Assembly (NCBI GenBank): GCA_020025515.1
Contig: JAHHRZ010000005.1
Location: 1-64,000, forward strand
Length of the DNA stretch: 64,000 nt
Origin: Oscillospiraceae bacterium
Lineage (GTDB): Bacteria; Bacillota; Clostridia; Oscillospirales; Oscillospiraceae
Direction of reading: 5' to 3'
Under the pieces are notes generated by a model. That model had not been told where the DNA came from, made no database searches, and saw nothing but the letters and a program-made list of their open reading frames with translations. How positions within the stretch are numbered: the stretch's first letter is position 1; every line of letters begins with the position of its first letter. The translations under genes were made by a program, and so were the position numbers. Shown in pieces: positions 60,541-64,000 of this stretch.

Positions 60541-61572
60541 ATGTTGAATGACCTTCCAACTCTGCTTTTGCCCTGGTATCGGGAACATCACCGGGATCTG
60601 CCCTGGCGGCAGGACCAGGAGCCATATCATATCTGGATTTCCGAGATTATGCTCCAACAGACCCGGGTGGAGGCGGTACGGGGCTATTACAGCCGCTTTC
60701 TTCAGCGACTTCCCACCATTGCCGCTCTGGCAGAGGCACCGGACGAGGAGCTGCGCAAGCTTTGGGAGGGATTGGGCTACTATACAAGAGTGCGCAATCT
60801 CAAGAAGGCGGCACAGGTCATGGTTACTGAGTACAACGGGGCGTTCCCCAAAACCTACAAAGAGGTTTTGGCGCTTCCGGGAATTGGTCCCTATACGGCA
60901 GGTGCCATTTGCTCCATTGCCTTTCATCTGCCCACTCCGGCAGTGGATGGAAATGTTCTGCGGGTCCTGGCCCGACTCCGGGGAGATGAAACCCCCATCG
61001 ATTTACCCCAGACCCAGAAAATGGTCCGTCAGGAGTTGGAGGCAGTCTACCCCAAAGAGGCACCGGGAGACTTTACCCAGGCGCTGATGGAATTGGGAGC
61101 CACCGTATGTGTGCCCAACGGGGCACCCAAGTGTGAAAGCTGCCCCTTGAGCGAAATTTGCAAAAGCAGGGAAGAGGGGACCTGGGAGAAACTCCCCAGA
61201 CGCAGTCCTAAAAAGCCCAGACGGCAGGAAGACCACACAGTATTTTTGATGGAATGTGAAGGGGCTTTTGCGGTGTCACAGCGTGGGGCTTCCGGTCTTT
61301 TGGCCGGCCTGTGGCAATTTCCCAATGTACCGGGAAAGCTGACAGAGGCGCAGGCGATGCTTCAGGCTGAGCAATGGGGGGTACACCCGGAAAACCTGAT
61401 TTTCTCAGTGGAGCGGGAGCATATCTTTACCCATGTCCAGTGGAATCTGCGATGCTATAAATTGACATGCAAAGTGCGCAGTCAGGCTTTTCGCTGGCAT
61501 AGCGCCAAAGAGATCGATGACACCTTGACGCTGCCAACGGCATTTCGTCAGTTCCGCGACTTGTTGGAATGA
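60541..61572 (+). CDS. mutY: A/G-specific adenine glycosylase
   Basis: A 343-residue MutY. The N-terminal HhH-GPD domain includes LPWRQDQEPYHIWISEIMLQ, QTRVEAV, the helix-hairpin-helix LPGIGPYTAGAICSIAF and the catalytic aspartate in TPAVDGNVLRVLAR. The [4Fe-4S] cysteines follow the C-x6-C-x2-C-x5-C pattern (CVPNGAPKCESCPLSEIC). The C-terminal Nudix-like domain recognises 8-oxoguanine. It removes adenine mispaired with 8-oxoG. AAAGGAGCC precedes the ATG. Confidence 0.95.
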   Translation: MLNDLPTLLLPWYREHHRDLPWRQDQEPYHIWISEIMLQQTRVEAVRGYYSRFLQRLPTIAALAEAPDEELRKLWEGLGYYTRVRNLKKAAQVMVTEYNGAFPKTYKEVLALPGIGPYTAGAICSIAFHLPTPAVDGNVLRVLARLRGDETPIDLPQTQKMVRQELEAVYPKEAPGDFTQALMELGATVCVPNGAPKCESCPLSEICKSREEGTWEKLPRRSPKKPRRQEDHTVFLMECEGAFAVSQRGASGLLAGLWQFPNVPGKLTEAQAMLQAEQWGVHPENLIFSVEREHIFTHVQWNLRCYKLTCKVRSQAFRWHSAKEIDDTLTLPTAFRQFRDLLE

Positions 61573-61736
61573 TGGTTGGTGCAATGTGTTGAAATATACA
61601 GAGGAAATTTGGAAATAAATGTATAAAAAGTCGAAAACGACCAGCCTTTGCGCAATGTTGTTGACAATACACCATTTTTACAACTATAATGACCCAAATA
61701 AACCCTATCCCCAAATAAAATCGAGAGGATTATTTT

Positions 61737-62609
61737 ATGTCACTGACTAAACTCATTACCGACGCCGCCAGCGACATCTCCTATACAGATGAGACTCAGT
61801 ATGGCATCCGGGTCATTCCCTTTCAGGTGGCCCTGGGAGATCGCTCTTTTCTCAGCCGCATAGATCTGGACAATCAGGGCTTTTATGAGCTTATGGAGCA
61901 GTATGATGAGATCCCTAAGACTGCCCAGGTGACGCCCTTCCAGTTTCAGGAAATTTATCTGCAGGAGGCACAGGCCGGAGTTACGGATATCATTCTGGTG
62001 CTCATCAACGACAAAGGCTCTGCCACATATGGAAATTCCCTGCTGGCAATAGACATGTTTTTTGAGGAGCATCCGGAGTATGCGGGAAAGATAAAAATTC
62101 GCAGCTTTGACGGCGCAGGCTATTCTTCCCTTTACGGTGCACCTGTGGTGGAGGCAGCCAAGCTGCTGGAAGCGGGAAAAAGTGCCGAAGAGGTGTGCTC
62201 CTATTTGGAGACTACCCTGCCTAATCGACAGATATTCTTTGGGATGTATACCCTGCGATATGCAGCCAAGTCCGGACGGATTCCCAGTGCTGCCGCATTT
62301 CTGGGAGATAAGCTGAATCTCAAGCCCATCATGAAGATTCATGGAGGCGAAATCGTCACCGCAGGCAAGTGCCGGGGAGAAAACAAGCTGATTTCCAAGG
62401 TGGTGGACATGACGCTGGCAGCCATGGAACCTGGCTCTGCCTATGAGGTCATCTGCGGCAACGACCCCCAATGTGCCCAAGAGGCTGCGGAGCTGATGCA
62501 GCGGCACCTGGGCTATGGTCCTGCGGCTACCTACCAGATTGGCGCTGTGATTGCAGCCAATTCCGGCCCCAAGGTTGTGGCAATTTCCTTTCACAAAAAA
62601 GCGGAATAA
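61737..62609 (+). CDS. DegV family fatty-acid-binding protein
   Basis: A 290-residue DegV protein. LITDAASDISYTDETQYGIR at the start, TAQVTPFQFQEIYLQEAQAG with the acyl-carboxylate-binding TxxP region, and FGMYTLRYAAKSGRIPSAAA in the second domain are characteristic. DegV/FakB proteins bind fatty acids, in some species presenting them to a kinase (FakA). No fakA is in the window. GAGAGG precedes the ATG. Confidence 0.88.
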   Translation: MSLTKLITDAASDISYTDETQYGIRVIPFQVALGDRSFLSRIDLDNQGFYELMEQYDEIPKTAQVTPFQFQEIYLQEAQAGVTDIILVLINDKGSATYGNSLLAIDMFFEEHPEYAGKIKIRSFDGAGYSSLYGAPVVEAAKLLEAGKSAEEVCSYLETTLPNRQIFFGMYTLRYAAKSGRIPSAAAFLGDKLNLKPIMKIHGGEIVTAGKCRGENKLISKVVDMTLAAMEPGSAYEVICGNDPQCAQEAAELMQRHLGYGPAATYQIGAVIAANSGPKVVAISFHKKAE

Positions 62610-62613
62610 AAGT

Positions 62614-62660
62614 GTGCAGGGCTGACTTACTGAGAAATAGGTCGGCCCTGCTTTTTTGCG
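62614..62660 (+). terminator. Terminator of the degV-type gene
   Basis: GCAGGGCTGAC and GTCGGCCCTGC (one mismatch) followed by TTTTTT. Confidence 0.8.
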
Positions 62661-62738
62661 GGTTACTGCAAAAGAAAATCATTTGCTTTGTTGTAAAGAA
62701 AAACGATGTGATACTTTAAAGAATACGGAGGGGATTTT

Positions 62739-62966
62739 ATGCCAAGCTATGAAGTTGTTCGCAAGATGAACAACCATTGTCCCAGAAATCAGATGCGGGA
62801 TGTGTTTTTTGAGGAAGTGGATACCGACGACCCGGAAGAATATGTCAGAACCTTTCTCAAGGGAAAGGCCCAGGAGATCAGAACGGAAACCTTGCCTGAT
62901 GGGGATGTAGAAGTTTATGCCGTTTGTGATGGGATTAGTCAGTGTTTTTTGTTCACATTGGATTGA
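62739..62966 (+). CDS. Hypothetical protein, 75 aa
   Basis: A small acidic soluble protein (YEVVRKMNNHCPRNQMRDVF, FEEVDTDDPEEYVRTFLKGK, EVYAVCDGISQCFLFTLD). It has three cysteines, one close to the C-terminus. I do not recognise a family. ACGGAGG precedes the ATG, so it is likely expressed. Confidence 0.65.
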   Translation: MPSYEVVRKMNNHCPRNQMRDVFFEEVDTDDPEEYVRTFLKGKAQEIRTETLPDGDVEVYAVCDGISQCFLFTLD

Positions 62967-63010
62967 AAAAGACAATGTATGTCGCTAAAATGAGAAAATT
63001 CTGGTTGAAA

Positions 63011-63068
63011 TTGTCAGCGGTATGTGTTACGATATATTCGTATCGGTATGGGCGTAGTGTGCCCATAC
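63011..63068 (+). promoter_or_regulatory. Promoter and leader hairpin of metF
   Basis: TTGTCA (63011-63016) and TATATT (63033-63038), 16-bp spacing, followed by a hairpin GTATGGGC / GCCCATAC (63046-63053 with 63061-63068) near the expected transcription start. No known riboswitch pattern fits. Confidence 0.45.
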
Positions 63069-63122
63069 GGTTATCCAACTGTTCCAGTAAACATAATTAT
63101 AATTATTTAGGAGGTAATTACA

Positions 63123-64000
63123 ATGAACGTTTCTGAGATCCTGGAAAGACGCAACGCTTTCTCCTTTGAGGTTTTCCCCCCTAAGACGGATGTGGGTATG
63201 GAAAAACTGTGCGGCGAGGGCGGTGTTCTGGACCGACTGTACACCCTGAATCCTGATTACATCTCCTGCACCTACGGCGCAGGCGGCACCAATGTTGGTA
63301 AGAACCTGGAAGTTCTGAAGAAGATCCAGAATGATGGCAAGTCCATCCCTGTGACCCACTTCACCTGCATCGGCAATACCAAAGAGGGCATCAAGGAGCA
63401 GCTGCAGACCTACCTGGACAATGGCATCAACCATATGCTGGCTCTGCGTGGTGACCTGCCCTTCGGCTGGACCGGCACCGGCGGTGACCTGCACTATGCC
63501 ACTGAGCTGGTGAAGTTTGCCCGCCAGGAGTTCGGTGACAAGTTCACCATCGCTGTTGCAGGCTCCCCTGAGGGTCACATTGCCTGCCGCAGCCTGGAGG
63601 CTGACATTGCGTTCCTGAAGCAGAAGCAGGACAACGGCGCTGACTACATCATGACCCAGCTGTGCTGGGACATGGATCAGTTCCGTTACTGGCTGGATGC
63701 AATCCGTGCTGCCGGTATCTGGATGCCTGTGGATGTGGGTATTATGCCCATCCTGGATCAGGCGGCCACCATCAACATGGCTCTGTCTCGTAACGGCTGC
63801 GTAATGCCCCGTGAGCTGTGTGAGATCATCTCCAAGAATTGGATCTTCCCCAACCCCTTCGACAAGGAGCCCTTCGATGCCGATGTAGCCGGCAAGAAGG
63901 CAAGCTTCAAGGAGGCCGGTATCGAGTACACCATCCGTCAGATCGACGAGTACCGTGCATGCGGCATCAACGGCATCCACCTGTATGCCCTCAATAAGTT
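63123..64000 (+). CDS. metF: Methylenetetrahydrofolate reductase (3'-truncated by window end)
   Basis: The frame is open to the window end (292 codons seen). FSFEVFPPKTDVGMEKLCGE, YISCTYGAGGTNVGKNLEVL, HFTCIGNTKEGIKEQLQTYL, LALRGDLPFGW, AGSPEGHIACRSLEADIAFL and QLCWDMDQFRYW are standard MetF sequence (TIM barrel with FAD). It reduces methylene-THF to methyl-THF, needed for methionine and as the methyl branch of the Wood-Ljungdahl pathway. AGGAGG precedes the ATG. The last few residues lie outside the window. Confidence 0.95.
   Translation, partial: MNVSEILERRNAFSFEVFPPKTDVGMEKLCGEGGVLDRLYTLNPDYISCTYGAGGTNVGKNLEVLKKIQNDGKSIPVTHFTCIGNTKEGIKEQLQTYLDNGINHMLALRGDLPFGWTGTGGDLHYATELVKFARQEFGDKFTIAVAGSPEGHIACRSLEADIAFLKQKQDNGADYIMTQLCWDMDQFRYWLDAIRAAGIWMPVDVGIMPILDQAATINMALSRNGCVMPRELCEIISKNWIFPNPFDKEPFDADVAGKKASFKEAGIEYTIRQIDEYRACGINGIHLYALNK

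Overview
The window looks like a chromosomal segment of a spore-forming, anaerobic Clostridia bacterium, most plausibly Oscillospiraceae-like. Reasons: a SpoIVB-type sporulation peptidase, Wood-Ljungdahl genes (cooS, cooC, acsB, and a metF cut by the window end), ackA, strong AGGAGG ribosome sites, frequent GTG/TTG starts, and moderately GC-rich core genes interrupted by AT-rich accessory stretches. The genus is inference only; no database was searched.

Layout. 1-3140: small core genes (RelQ-like alarmone synthetase, HinT, a CofE-like ligase, pyroglutamyl peptidase) beginning at an IS200/IS605-type right end. 3140-12010: accessory island with a decayed IS200 tnpA, tRNA-Leu(UAA), a methyltransferase, an ABC exporter preceded by an 18-codon ORF, a MITE-like element, an AlgX/AlgJ-like plus MBOAT O-acetylation pair, and an intact IS481-like element. 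12046-14076: thyA, folA and a DUF2461 gene.

14270-25290 is the most unusual part. A spoIVB-like gene is followed by ten further copies of its own last 122 bp (40 codons plus stop). Each copy is preceded by a conserved arm of about 48 bp. Most are followed by a hairpin terminator and an extended -10 promoter. Between the copies sit unrelated small genes, one to three per interval: XRE and MerR-type regulators, small membrane proteins, a GNAT, a CPBP protease, two nucleotidyltransferases and unknowns. Copies near spoIVB differ from it almost only at synonymous positions; distal copies are frameshifted or deleted. This looks like a polarised, integron-like array of gene cassettes built by serial insertion into the 3' end of spoIVB, where each insertion supplies a new functional 3' end and displaces the old one. 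No recombinase is visible in the window.

25336-48412 is mainly core: cardiolipin synthase, M28 peptidase, a membrane protein with an E2-acyltransferase-like domain, a SWIM/SNF2 helicase, nudF-mnmE-cysteine desulfurase, rpsF-ssb-rpsR with a putative S6:S18 leader, a MATE transporter, pepT, ackA divergent from tmcAL, serC-serA and gdhA. 48614-53647: a cooS-cooC-acsB operon for CO2/CO to acetyl-CoA. 53935-64000: dprA-like, DEAD-box helicase, mgtE with a short-peptide leader, a second MATE transporter, an aldose-1-epimerase-like protein, mutY, degV, a small unknown gene and metF. ackA, acsB/cooS and metF lie within about 22 kb and together suggest acetogenic or C1 metabolism.
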